From the NCBI GenBank assembly GCA_029866125.1, contig JARWZZ010000007.1, forward strand, positions 467,519-531,518: a DNA stretch of 64,000 bases, written 5' to 3'. Below the pieces are notes generated by a model. It did not search any database. It saw only the letters and a program-made list of their open reading frames with translations, and was not told the origin of the DNA. The first letter of the stretch is position 1, and every line of letters begins with the position of its first letter. This DNA is from Limnobacter sp. (GTDB lineage Bacteria; Pseudomonadota; Gammaproteobacteria; Burkholderiales; Burkholderiaceae_B). This document shows, piece after piece, positions 1-8,451 of the stretch. The translations under genes were made by a program, and so were the position numbers.

Positions 1-2018
1 TCCAGGTAGGTGTAGTCCGCGCCTAAGTTAATTGGCCCAATCTGGGTGTCAAAGCCCAACTCCACGCCTTGTCTGCGAGTTTTTCCAAAGTTTTTGAAAA
101 ATCCAAAGCCCGAGGTGTTGTCCGACACAAACAGCAAATCATCCTTGTTATCAGCCCTGAAAACGCTTGCACGCCAGCCTGTGTCTTTGTTGATGCGGCC
201 ATGCACACCCGCTTCTTTGGTGGTGGTGACCACTTGGTTCAATGGCGGGTCGCCTGCCAGTGAGTTGGGTAACTTGCATGGGTTATTGGGGTCGGCACAA
301 CCCAGTTCAATGGCGCTGGGTGTACGGTTTCCTTCGTTGTAACTTGCATAGGCATTGAACTGCTGGCTTGGTGCATAAGCCAAGCCTATGGCGGGGTTAA
401 AGCGGCTAAATTTGTGGTCGCCATCCAGCGAGCCCGGCCCGCCGCCCGCCAAAATCGCATCCCTATTTTTAACCTTGGTGCTGTTAAACCGGCCCGATAA
501 AGTCAGGTGCCAAATTTCGTTAAAGGTCATGGTGTTTGTGGCGTACACACTGTAGGTGTCAGTGTCGCCGCTCAAGTCCACACGGTTGTCGAATGGCACG
601 CCGTCGGCCTCGCCACCGGTTACGCCGTCTGCGAATGCATTCAGCCCGGTGATGCTGCGGTCGGCATTCAAATAACCCAGCTGGGTCGATTGCAAAAACT
701 TCACTCGACTGGAGTCCAAAGCTGCCCCCACAGTCAACTGATTCTTCCTGCCGAATAAGTCTGCATAGCGGGTCAGTTGGCTGCTTAAACCGTAGTTGTC
801 TTGGTCCGTGTTGGTGCGGTTGATCAAGCCATTGCATTTTTCTGCAGGCTCATCCCGTAAGCCCACTTGCGCAATACAGGCCCACATGGGGAAGGGCGTG
901 TTACTCGTATTTTCTGCAGTGGTCGGGAAGCGGCCTGCAAAGCCGTTGTTGAACAAGTATTGCCGGTTCGCGCTGTGGTTGGCTTGGCTTCCATCCCCCG
1001 TGCCGGTCAGGTAAACGTTCTGGTCCAAGGTGTCGTCATTGATGTCGCCGTTGAATGTGCGGGTTTTGATGTTTCGAAAATAAGCATTGCCTGAGAGCAA
1101 CAAGCTATCGCTCAATGAATGCGTACCCGCAAGGTTCAGGAAAAGTCCTTTGTTGTTGGTTTCATCGGGTTTGGTGTACACACTGGAATAATCGCGTTGT
1201 AGCAGTCTCAACTCTTGTAGGCCGTTGCCCGTCAGTTCATTGTCTGCAAGGCCCACACTCAGGCTCAACTGGCTAGCCCCATTCCTCCATCCCAGTTTGC
1301 CAAAGAGTTGGCGCACATCGGTGGGCGAGTCCACACGCCAGCCATCTTCACTGAATGTGTTGCCGGTTACAAACCAGTCCAAGCCGTCTTTGTTGCTGCC
1401 GCCATGTTCAAACTCCACTGCAAAACGTTGGTGGCTACCTGCCAGCGCTTGAATGGAAGTACCCGGGTCGCTTTTGCCATCCTTGGTGTGAACTGACAAA
1501 GCGCCACCCAGAGTGTTCAATCCAAACACGGGGTTTGAACCGGGCATTAACGCAATGCCAGAAATTGCTGAGCGAGGAATTAAATCCCAACTGACCACAT
1601 CGCCAAACGGCTGGTTAAGCCGCACGCCATCCAAGTAAACCGAAAGCCCTTGGGCGGTGCCCAGTAGCGGCGAGGCTGTGAAGCCACGGTAATTCACATC
1701 GGGTTGGAAGGGGTTGTTTTGAATGTCATTGACAAACACGCTGCCCAATTGCTTGTTCAACAATTCAGTGAGGTTTGCATGGGCTGGGTTTTCAACTTGC
1801 GCCTTATCCAATTGCTGCACATTGGCGGGAACTTGCTCACGCTGCAATTCAATGCCGGGCAGGGGTGTACTGTCGATAATCACCACGGAGGGTAATAAGT
1901 TAACAGCAGGTTCAACGGAAAATGCAACGCTGGGGGAAAGTACGCTTAATACTGCAGCGGATAAAGAGACAAGTTGCGCGGGGGCGCCGCATGTGGGTGT
2001 GGCACGGTGTGTGTGCAT
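1..2018 (-). CDS. TonB-dependent outer-membrane receptor, 3' part cut off by the window edge
   Basis: The frame is open from an ATG at 2018 to base 1, about 672 codons, so the last barrel strands are missing. The N-terminus is a secretion signal followed by a TonB-box-like stretch (LPSVVIIDSTPLPG). A plug domain follows, with QPDVNYRGF, a YLDGVRLNQPFGD segment and SNPVFGLNTLGG, typical of receptors that import siderophores, cobalamin or other scarce ligands. The remainder reads as an aromatic-rich 22-strand barrel. The ligand cannot be told from sequence. It lies downstream of flhC on the same strand, separated by 101 bases that hold a long inverted repeat. No strong ribosome-binding site precedes the ATG, but no better start exists in frame. 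Confidence 0.85.
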   Translation of the reverse strand, partial: MHTHRATPTCGAPAQLVSLSAAVLSVLSPSVAFSVEPAVNLLPSVVIIDSTPLPGIELQREQVPANVQQLDKAQVENPAHANLTELLNKQLGSVFVNDIQNNPFQPDVNYRGFTASPLLGTAQGLSVYLDGVRLNQPFGDVVSWDLIPRSAISGIALMPGSNPVFGLNTLGGALSVHTKDGKSDPGTSIQALAGSHQRFAVEFEHGGSNKDGLDWFVTGNTFSEDGWRVDSPTDVRQLFGKLGWRNGASQLSLSVGLADNELTGNGLQELRLLQRDYSSVYTKPDETNNKGLFLNLAGTHSLSDSLLLSGNAYFRNIKTRTFNGDINDDTLDQNVYLTGTGDGSQANHSANRQYLFNNGFAGRFPTTAENTSNTPFPMWACIAQVGLRDEPAEKCNGLINRTNTDQDNYGLSSQLTRYADLFGRKNQLTVGAALDSSRVKFLQSTQLGYLNADRSITGLNAFADGVTGGEADGVPFDNRVDLSGDTDTYSVYATNTMTFNEIWHLTLSGRFNSTKVKNRDAILAGGGPGSLDGDHKFSRFNPAIGLAYAPSQQFNAYASYNEGNRTPSAIELGCADPNNPCKLPNSLAGDPPLNQVVTTTKEAGVHGRINKDTGWRASVFRADNKDDLLFVSDNTSGFGFFKNFGKTRRQGVELGFDTQIGPINLGADYTYL

Positions 2019-2027
2019 GGTGGGTTT

Positions 2028-2073
2028 CCGGATTATCAAATGAGTGAGAGAGAGGTCTCATTTGATTCTCCGG
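2028..2073 (-). promoter_or_regulatory. Long inverted repeat just upstream of the TonB receptor start
   Basis: ATCAAATGAG (2035-2044) and CTCATTTGAT (2057-2066) are perfect 10-base inverted repeats. The pairing extends outward to CCGG on both sides, giving 17-base arms with two mismatches around a 12-base spacer. It ends 10 bases before the receptor ATG. No U-tract follows on either strand, so it is not a clear terminator of flhC. It may be an operator or a 5'-UTR hairpin over the translation start. Confidence 0.5.
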
Positions 2074-2119
2074 ATTTCAGCGGTGGATGCTAGGGAAGTT
2101 TTCCCGTCTTTCCTGCGGT

Positions 2120-2731
2120 TTAGACCAGTACATCCTGGTTGAGTACATCGCTCAATTCATCACTGAGGTCACCACTGAGTTCGTCATTCGTAAATGCATG
2201 CACGCGGGCTTGATTCGTTTTTCCCGCGCGGGAAGGCATATTGCACAAACCACATTCGTAGTCTTTCACCAACTCAAAGGTATGCACCACAAACTGCCCA
2301 TGGCATGTTGTGCACGGTGTAGACGTCAACATGCCTGCATCAAAAAATTTGACCAATCGCCAAGCACGGGTCATGGATAGCACTTCAGGCAAGCCCAAAT
2401 TCAAAATCTCACTGCGGTACATTCGGTACGCGTGGAGGATGGCCACCGACTCGTCAATGTCACTGCTTTTGATCAAGCTTTGATACAGATTAATAAACAA
2501 AGAGGAATGGATATTCGGTTGCCAAGTCATAAACCAATCGGTCGAGAATGGCAGCATGCCCTTGGGTGGAGATTTCTTTTTGATTTCCTTGTACAGGCGA
2601 ATCAATTTTTCTCGAGACAGTGTGGTTTCAGATTCCAGCACTTGCAAGCGGGCGTCCATGTCGATGAAGCCTTTGGCAAGTTCGATTTGTGCCACATCGT
2701 TTAAGACGGATTTTTTGCTGGGTGTACTCAT
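2120..2731 (-). CDS. flhC: Flagellar transcriptional activator FlhC
   Basis: 203 residues, the usual FlhC length. FlhC forms the FlhD4C2 complex that turns on class II flagellar operons together with sigma-70 RNA polymerase. The family zinc site is visible as Cys-X2-Cys (STPCTTCHGQF) and Cys-X2-Cys (YECGLCNMPS), and the helical middle part has DWFMTWQPNIHSSLF. The ATG at 2731 is preceded by AGGGGAA. flhD lies 50 bases upstream on the same strand, so the two form the expected flhDC operon. No other flagellar genes are in the window; the targets must be elsewhere. Confidence 0.95.
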   Translation of the reverse strand: MSTPSKKSVLNDVAQIELAKGFIDMDARLQVLESETTLSREKLIRLYKEIKKKSPPKGMLPFSTDWFMTWQPNIHSSLFINLYQSLIKSSDIDESVAILHAYRMYRSEILNLGLPEVLSMTRAWRLVKFFDAGMLTSTPCTTCHGQFVVHTFELVKDYECGLCNMPSRAGKTNQARVHAFTNDELSGDLSDELSDVLNQDVLV

Positions 2732-2781
2732 GATGTTCCCCTGTCAGAATCATGCACTACCGGTTGGAATATTTTGTGTTT

Positions 2782-3099
2782 TTACACGCACTGTTCTGCG
2801 GCTTTACCCGCCATCAAAATTGCAGCATGCAGCCCACTGACTTGTGGGTCTTTTTTCTCATTGCTCAACAATTTCCAAACCTGCTCGTCTTCAAATCGAA
2901 GGCTGCACATCATGACATTGTTGGATGCAATTTTTAAAACCTGTGCGGTGGTCAATTGGTCAAGCAGTTCCGCTGTGCCTTCGCTAATACCCAGGCGAAC
3001 CACTGCTTCAGCACGGTCTTCGCGGATCAGTTGTTGGGCCAACAGCAGGTAAGACAGGTTGGCGTCACGAATTTCTTCAATTAGGTGAGTGCTTGTCAT
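2782..3099 (-). CDS. flhD: Flagellar transcriptional activator FlhD
   Basis: 105 residues from an ATG at 3099, which has a GGAGG eight bases upstream. A TTG fifteen bases earlier stays in frame but overlaps that ribosome-binding site, and the N-terminus MTSTHLIEEIRDANLSY aligns with the enteric FlhD start. The conserved core NLSYLLLAQQLIREDRAEA and a single Cys near the middle (NNVMMCSLRFE) are seen. FlhD is the non-DNA-contacting partner of FlhC in the flagellar master regulator. The 243 bases upstream, between it and the end of the cyanophycin synthetase gene, must contain the flhDC promoter. I could not pick one with confidence. Confidence 0.95.
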   Translation of the reverse strand: MTSTHLIEEIRDANLSYLLLAQQLIREDRAEAVVRLGISEGTAELLDQLTTAQVLKIASNNVMMCSLRFEDEQVWKLLSNEKKDPQVSGLHAAILMAGKAAEQCV

Positions 3100-3342
3100 T
3101 TGAACATCCTCCAATTCGCATTCAATTCTTTGAGGGCTTTTCTAATCGCTTCCCACAAGCAACAGTTCCCTTAAACGTATTCTCGGTTAAAGCACAAAAG
3201 AATGAAGTCGGCCGCTTTCCCTAATTGAGGACAGCAAATGGCGCTAAATTTTGTAGGTGTTTGGATGACAAAGTTGACGAACACCCCGGAGCCTTCGCAG
3301 AGTCCAGGGTGTGGGGTAGGCGGGTAGGTTTTTCGAATCAGT

Positions 3343-5436
3343 TCAAGCGATCACTGCAGTCTTGGCAGATTTTTTCTTACTCAAACTCATGCTCATGTAG
3401 AAAAAGGCCAAATCCAGCCCCATTCCCCACGTGGTGGCAAGTAGGCACAAGTCCTCCAAGCCGGGGGTAATGGCGCCAAACGGGCCTTCACGGCATATTT
3501 GGTGCATGGCCTGTGGGCGATTGTGGAACAAATGAATTTCCAAATCATCCATGGCTGCGACACGTGCACCGCTGTTGATCAAGGCCTGAGTGTGCTCGGC
3601 ATGCAAGTGTTCGCTGACCCAAATCAGCTTGGCTTGGCTGCGGGTACTCAAGTGCGCTAAACTGGGTTGGTCAGCATTCAAGATCAGGATGCAGTCTTCG
3701 GTCAGCAAATCCACCGCTGCTTCCCAAATCCGGATTCGGCTGGCTTCTGAGGCAAGTCCAAATTCTTCCAGTTGGGTACCCGAGCATTGTGGGGAAGCAA
3801 TGACCAAGGTACCCGGCCTGTGGAATGGCAAACCCGTGGTTAACATGCTGCTGGATTCAAATTCAAAAATAGCTGCATCAATGTGTTTGCTGGTCAAACT
3901 ACGGCGGGCCAATTCGTCCCGAGTGGTGCTTACGGTTGCTTTGGAAAACTCATCTTCCAGCCACATGCCTTCTTGGTCATGCAACACAGTGCGCAAACCT
4001 CTGGCCCGTAAAACCTTAGCCATGCGCTCGCCGTAATGTGTAAGCCCTTCTGGGCTGTAGCACAGCACCGGGATCTTGCCTGCAAGGTCGTGATTTGACG
4101 TTGGGGTGGGGAATAGCGATTCAACAATTGGGGTGCCAATGTCTCTGGGGGTTCCATTGGACGGCTTCAAATGCATCAACAAACCAGGGCCAGCATTCAC
4201 TTCCACCACACCTGCCGCTTGGCTGTGTATGGGGGCAGAGATGTCTTCACACACCAAATCAATACCCGCCACATCCAAGCCCACCACCTTGGCCGCCAGC
4301 TCACACATTTGCGCAACGCTGGGGTGTATCAAGTCGGTTACGTCCTCAGACGCATTGCCGTTGCGTTGAATCAGCACTTTCTGGCCCATTGCAGGCACGC
4401 TGTCCGGCTCGAAGCCTTGGCGCTGCACCTCCAGCAGGGCAAGTGGGTTGCTGCTGAATACGATGGGTTCCAGCGGGTATTCTTCGGCCTCGCCACGGCG
4501 TGGGTCAATGTTAATTTGCTCGTCAATCAGCTTTTGAATGTCGGATTGTCCGTCACCCACCACTTCAATCAGCTCACCACGCGCAACAGCTTGGACTTTG
4601 CCTGCCACCACCAACACGCGGTGTTCAGACCCGGGTATGAATTTCTCAACAATGACTTCGCTGCCTTCAGCATTGGCAAGGTGCCAGGCTTTGTGAATTT
4701 CCGCTTCGGCCTTCAAATCCAGTGACACGCCACGGCTGTGGTTGCCGTCTGAGGGTTTGATCACCACGGGTACGCCGATGTCCTGCGCTTTCTCCCACGC
4801 ATCTTCTGGGCTTGTTGCAATTTCACCTTCAGGAATGGGCACGCCGCAGTAGCTTAAAAGCACTTTGCTCAGGGGTTTTTCGCAAGCCACGTATTCAGCA
4901 ATGGCCGAGGTGCGGGAGGTTTCTGCAGTCCAAATGCGCTCTTGCAGGGAACCATACCCCAGCTGCACCAAATTGCCGTCATTCAAGCGAATGACGGGTA
5001 TGTCCCTGCGGTAAGCCGCTTCCACAATGTGGTTGGTGCTCGGGCCAAATGCGTTGTAGTCCACCGAAGATCGGATTGCTTTAAGCCGCTCTTCTTCATC
5101 AAAGACGGTATTTTCAAGTTCGGCATGCAAAGCGTCTAAGGCGGCATCGAGGCAGATTTTTCCAACCCGGCGGTCAGGGCTTCTGAAAACCAAACGGAAC
5201 AAACCATGTGTTCCGTGCTCTTCAGCGGTGTGAAACTTCACACTTTGACCTGCCTTGGCATGAAGATCCATCACAAGCTGGCCCAGCTTATTCAAAAGCT
5301 TCAGCGGGGAATTATCAAAACCTGCCAAGTCACTGGGCTTGCCTTTGAACTCAAACAGCGCCAACACACAAGGACGGTCGGCCCACAAGTTGGGGCCGTC
5401 TAGCCAATAGCTTTGATGAAGGGCGAGGGTGGAAAT
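3343..5436 (-). CDS. CphA2-like cyanophycin synthetase with degenerate Mur-ligase domain and a probable AUU/AUC start
   Basis: Cyanophycin synthetases build the nitrogen-storage polymer multi-L-arginyl-poly-L-aspartate. The N domain and the ATP-grasp domain (about residues 215-440) are well conserved: PVVIKPSDGNHSRGVSLD, VEKFIPGSEHRVLVV, ELIEVVGDGQSDIQKLIDE, INIDPRRGE, VEVNAGPGLLMH. The C-terminal third still resembles a Mur ligase, but the GTNGKTT P-loop is replaced by SPEGLTHYGE, and at about 697 residues the protein is shorter than CphA1 (about 870-900). This is the pattern of CphA2 or CphA-prime enzymes, which can polymerise beta-Asp-Arg dipeptide. The family N-terminus (ISTLALHQSYWLDGPNLW) begins before the first TTG at 5388, and no ATG, GTG or TTG lies between the in-frame stop at 5478 and that TTG. 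GGAG at 5444-5447 sits seven bases before an ATT at 5436, so I start there. If only canonical codons are allowed the start is 5388. Confidence 0.8.
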   Translation of the reverse strand: MSTLALHQSYWLDGPNLWADRPCVLALFEFKGKPSDLAGFDNSPLKLLNKLGQLVMDLHAKAGQSVKFHTAEEHGTHGLFRLVFRSPDRRVGKICLDAALDALHAELENTVFDEEERLKAIRSSVDYNAFGPSTNHIVEAAYRRDIPVIRLNDGNLVQLGYGSLQERIWTAETSRTSAIAEYVACEKPLSKVLLSYCGVPIPEGEIATSPEDAWEKAQDIGVPVVIKPSDGNHSRGVSLDLKAEAEIHKAWHLANAEGSEVIVEKFIPGSEHRVLVVAGKVQAVARGELIEVVGDGQSDIQKLIDEQINIDPRRGEAEEYPLEPIVFSSNPLALLEVQRQGFEPDSVPAMGQKVLIQRNGNASEDVTDLIHPSVAQMCELAAKVVGLDVAGIDLVCEDISAPIHSQAAGVVEVNAGPGLLMHLKPSNGTPRDIGTPIVESLFPTPTSNHDLAGKIPVLCYSPEGLTHYGERMAKVLRARGLRTVLHDQEGMWLEDEFSKATVSTTRDELARRSLTSKHIDAAIFEFESSSMLTTGLPFHRPGTLVIASPQCSGTQLEEFGLASEASRIRIWEAAVDLLTEDCILILNADQPSLAHLSTRSQAKLIWVSEHLHAEHTQALINSGARVAAMDDLEIHLFHNRPQAMHQICREGPFGAITPGLEDLCLLATTWGMGLDLAFFYMSMSLSKKKSAKTAVIA

Positions 5437-5475
5437 GATGGTTCTCCAATGGGTGGATTGTGGAATACCTCCATA

Positions 5476-6162
5476 TTAAAACCGATAGCCCAGTGCTGCG
5501 CGAATCACGGGGTAAATTTTGATGTCATCTGCACTTTGTTGCAGTTTTTGGCGTTCTACCGCCACTTGATCGGCCCCAGCTTGGTTTTGTAGGTTCTGGC
5601 TTAGGTCCAATGTGCTATCCACACTGACAACTGTAACGCCCAAATCAACCGCATAGGCAAGCCCCAGTTCCTTGCTGTTTAAATTGCTCCAGCCAATGCC
5701 CAGGTAAGGGGCCGCGCTTGGAAATTTGAAGCTAGCCCGCACAAAATCCCCCTGAGCGACCAAAACCCGGCGGTTGCCAATGGTGATGGTGTCGCCCTGG
5801 GTCGCCAAAGCTTCCAACCCAATGTCGCCACCAAAAACCAGCAAACCCAAGCTGCCTTTGAAGCGGCCACCAAAAAAGTGGTAATCCGCCCCCAGCAGGG
5901 AGGTGTTTACTTTTAGCTTGGCGTTGTAATTGATACTGCCCTCAGTGGTTTTTTCTTCACCGCTTAGCCTGCCAATACTGGCCCTGCCCACCCAAGGGGT
6001 GTTTTCAAAAGGGCGGCCAATACTCAATTCCACTCCTGTGGTGCCCGCGCCCGTCATGACGCTGTATTCGGTGAATATGCCTTCTGCGAAGGCTGTAGGC
6101 GCAGCGGCCATGCCCAAAAGAAGTGCAAATGTGAGGTGAATTTTTTTGGAGAAATCGTGCAT
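5476..6162 (-). CDS. Small outer-membrane beta-barrel-like protein, function unknown
   Basis: 228 residues with a clear signal peptide (FALLLGMAAAPTAFA, cleavage before EGIF). After it come alternating glycine- and aromatic-rich strands such as TTGVELSIGRPF and GADYHFFGGRFKGSLGL, and it ends in Tyr-Arg-Phe (LGYRF), the terminal-aromatic signature of barrels inserted by BamA. I do not recognise a specific function. Start chosen at 6162 because AAGGA lies eight bases upstream; an ATG at 6171 overlaps that site. It is 39 bases upstream of the cyanophycin synthetase gene on the same strand, so the two may be co-transcribed, although no shared role is obvious. Confidence 0.75.
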   Translation of the reverse strand: MHDFSKKIHLTFALLLGMAAAPTAFAEGIFTEYSVMTGAGTTGVELSIGRPFENTPWVGRASIGRLSGEEKTTEGSINYNAKLKVNTSLLGADYHFFGGRFKGSLGLLVFGGDIGLEALATQGDTITIGNRRVLVAQGDFVRASFKFPSAAPYLGIGWSNLNSKELGLAYAVDLGVTVVSVDSTLDLSQNLQNQAGADQVAVERQKLQQSADDIKIYPVIRAALGYRF

Positions 6163-6316
6163 GTGTCGCATCCTTGCAGTGTGCGTTATTGGTTGTAATC
6201 AATATATCAGGGAGTTTTCTCACAATGCCCCCCCAGAGTGCGTTGGAATCTTCCGGATAAACGAACTTTTAAGCGCCAATTCACACTTAAGGTTTTATAC
6301 ACACGGCGGGCGAATC

Positions 6317-7015
6317 ATGAATCTGAGAAACTTGGCTACCTGTTCTACCCTTTGGCCTCTTGGTTTGGCCCTTGTCGCCTTGATTGGATTGTGCTCGTGC
6401 TCCGATCCTATAAAAAGTCAAACCGTCGGTAGTCTTGAGTCGCAGAAGCGCGAGCATGCTGTGTTTATGACCGATCAATCAAAACCCGCCATACAAAGTA
6501 TTATTGAAGAGTCTGCTGTGGAGCTGGTCAATTCCCTGTCATTTTCACTGGGCTTTGAGGGGTTTAATATTGAAGATCAGGACATGGAAGTCATTGACGA
6601 GCAAACCATCGCCTTTTATTCCAATTTGCTGAGTGACCCTGCAGTGGTTGAGGCCCAAACGCGTTTGTACGAGTCCACCTTCAGTGCCGAAGAGCTAAAA
6701 GCCATTGCGAATTTTTATTCAACAGAGCCCGGTCAAAAGCTGTTGAAAGAAAGCAGCCGATTGAACCGAAGTGTGCGTTCTGCCGTGCAATCAAGAATGT
6801 ATGAGCAAATGCCGCAATACATGAGTGCACTCAAGGTGCATTTAAAGGCACCTCATGGTGTAAGCAGGGGGGTGACACTTTCCAACCCGCTGGCTATGCC
6901 CGTTGGTATGCCCATGGATATACCCATGGATATGCATATTGGGCCGCCACTGGAGATGCCTCAGGCTGTCCAAGCCACCAGTTCAAACGCGGCATCTGTT
7001 TCCAGTTTCAAATAG
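6317..7015 (+). CDS. DUF2059 family lipoprotein-like protein
   Basis: 232 residues. A hydrophobic leader ends in LIGLCSCSD, a lipobox-like sequence, so it is probably exported and perhaps lipidated. Residues about 50-175 match the DUF2059 pattern: a helical start, then YESTFSAEELKAIANFYST and GQKLLKESSRL. The tail after about residue 190 is rich in Met, Pro and Asp (MPVGMPMDIPMDMHIGPP), from an imperfect 12-base repeat around 6894-6940. The function of DUF2059 is unknown. The last 55 bases run antisense to the end of lpxH. Start chosen at 6317 because the leader follows directly; upstream frame extension lacks family similarity. Confidence 0.75.
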   Translation: MNLRNLATCSTLWPLGLALVALIGLCSCSDPIKSQTVGSLESQKREHAVFMTDQSKPAIQSIIEESAVELVNSLSFSLGFEGFNIEDQDMEVIDEQTIAFYSNLLSDPAVVEAQTRLYESTFSAEELKAIANFYSTEPGQKLLKESSRLNRSVRSAVQSRMYEQMPQYMSALKVHLKAPHGVSRGVTLSNPLAMPVGMPMDIPMDMHIGPPLEMPQAVQATSSNAASVSSFK

Positions 7016-7806
7016 CCGCCTTTGTTTTGCCCGGGGGCTGGGGTGTCGAAATTCCAGTCTGGCAGCACAATCCGCATGCCGGGTTGAATCTTGCCCTTTC
7101 TTTGCGCCGCCTGATTTGCGTGATCTGCGTGATCAGGTGCGTGGTCAGTGGAGTAATGAACCGCGCATCGGTGGGTGTGTCCGTGAATAATCACGTCATT
7201 TTTGCCAACAAAAGTACCATCAGGCCAACGGCCTTGCAGGCAGTTGCCCACGGCGGTGGCGTTTACATCCATGATGTCAGAACTTACATTCGCTTTGTGG
7301 GTTTTGCTTTCCGCCCTGGCTTGCTGGGCAATGGCCAATCGATTTTCCAAAGGCAGGCTTAGGAATCGTTGTTGCCAGGCTTCATCGCGGCTTTCTGCGC
7401 GAAATTTTTGATAGGCTTTGTCGTCTGTACACAGGGCATCGCCATGGGTAATCAGGCTGACCATCCCGCCGGTGTTCAGAAACTCAGGGTCGGGAAGTAG
7501 CTCTGCACCGCATTGCTCGGCAAAGTCGTCGCCAATCAAAAAATCACGGTTGCCGTGCATCAAAAACACGGTCGCACCGGTTGAACGGGCACTTTGCAGG
7601 GTTTTGGAAAAACGTTGAGTGGTGCCGTCGGTGTAATCGTCCCCACACCACACTTCAAACAAGTCGCCAATCAGGTAGATCAGCACATTGTCATCAGCAA
7701 TGCTTGCCATCCAAGCCTCAAAGGCTTCTAGGGTGCGAGGGGTGTGGGCCGACAGGTGGAGATCCGAGGCAAAGTAGGCTGTTTGACGAGACCCAAGTTG
7801 TTTCAC
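6961..7806 (-). CDS. lpxH: UDP-2,3-diacylglucosamine diphosphatase LpxH
   Basis: 281 residues. It cleaves UDP-2,3-diacylglucosamine to lipid X in lipid A synthesis, as a peripheral inner-membrane enzyme. The binuclear metallophosphoesterase motifs are present in order: ASDLHLSAHTP, LIGDLFEVWCGDD, MHGNRDFLIG, ITHGDALCTDD and IIHGHTHR. It is about 40 residues longer than E. coli LpxH at the C-terminus, where the gene overlaps the convergent DUF2059 gene. The start is a GTG at 7806. The cyclophilin gene ends 20 bases upstream on the same strand; a cyclophilin next to lpxH is a frequent arrangement in Burkholderiales. Confidence 0.95.
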   Translation of the reverse strand: MKQLGSRQTAYFASDLHLSAHTPRTLEAFEAWMASIADDNVLIYLIGDLFEVWCGDDYTDGTTQRFSKTLQSARSTGATVFLMHGNRDFLIGDDFAEQCGAELLPDPEFLNTGGMVSLITHGDALCTDDKAYQKFRAESRDEAWQQRFLSLPLENRLAIAQQARAESKTHKANVSSDIMDVNATAVGNCLQGRWPDGTFVGKNDVIIHGHTHRCAVHYSTDHAPDHADHANQAAQRKGKIQPGMRIVLPDWNFDTPAPGQNKGGYLKLETDAAFELVAWTA

Positions 7807-7826
7807 CTCGAATACCCGGTGCTTAC

Positions 7827-8429
7827 TTACAGTACTTCAGTGGCTGTAATGACTACATCTTCCAAAGGCACATCCTGATGGAAGCCTTTGTTGCCGGTTT
7901 TTACGCCTTTGATTTTGTCGATTACTTCTTTGCCTTCAACCACTTCACCAAACACGCAGTAACCCCAGCCTTGTGGCGTTGGGCTGCGGAAGTTCAAAAA
8001 CTCATTGTTTTCAACGTTGACAAAAAACTGAGCTGTGGCTGAATGTGGGTCGTTTGTACGGGCCATTGCAACGGTGTACTTGTTGTTTTTCAGGCCGTTG
8101 TCAGCTTCGTTCTTGATGGGGGCTTTGCCACGCTTTTCTTTCATGCCGGGCTCAAAACCGCCGCCTTGAACCATAAAGCCATTGATAACACGGTGAAATA
8201 CTGTGTTGGTGTAAAAGCCTTCTTTGGCATAAGCCAAAAAGTTGGCAGCTGTTACTGGTGCTTTTTCTGCATCCACTTGAACAGTGAAGTCGCCGAAGTT
8301 GGTCTTGAACTTAATCATGGGTTTTTTCGTCCCTTTTGCAAATACGTTGGAGGTAAACAGACCGCCAATGCTAGCAGCAAATCCAGATAATCCAGTCCAA
8401 ACGATGAATTTACGCTTTGATTTATCCAC
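7827..8429 (-). CDS. Peptidyl-prolyl cis-trans isomerase, cyclophilin type, with N-terminal export signal
   Basis: 200 residues. The cyclophilin core starts near residue 38 and carries [32 protein letters not shown], the catalytic-site segment [12 protein letters not shown] and [11 protein letters not shown]. Ahead of it is a basic stretch (KSKRKF) and a hydrophobic helix ending NVFAKG, so the enzyme is probably periplasmic or membrane-anchored. Many relatives carry two tandem genes here, one exported (PpiA) and one cytosolic (PpiB). Only this one is present. The start is a GTG at 8429 with AAGGA five bases upstream. It lies between the L,D-transpeptidase and lpxH genes on the same strand. 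Confidence 0.9.
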   Translation of the reverse strand: MDKSKRKFIVWTGLSGFAASIGGLFTSNVFAKGTKKPMIKFKTNFGDFTVQVDAEKAPVTAANFLAYAKEGFYTNTVFHRVINGFMVQGGGFEPGMKEKRGKAPIKNEADNGLKNNKYTVAMARTNDPHSATAQFFVNVENNEFLNFRSPTPQGWGYCVFGEVVEGKEVIDKIKGVKTGNKGFHQDVPLEDVVITATEVL

Positions 8430-8451
8430 AACAATCCTTAAAGTTCAGGGT

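Noticed and set aside
3281-3312. Hairpin ACACCC/GGGTGT after the cyanophycin synthetase gene
   Set aside because: No U-tract on the minus strand and the inner pairing is imperfect, so a terminator cannot be claimed.
4171-4725. 184-codon plus-strand frame inside the cyanophycin synthetase gene
   Set aside because: Composition is that of a shadow frame (many His and Gln), and the minus strand encodes conserved ATP-grasp motifs throughout.
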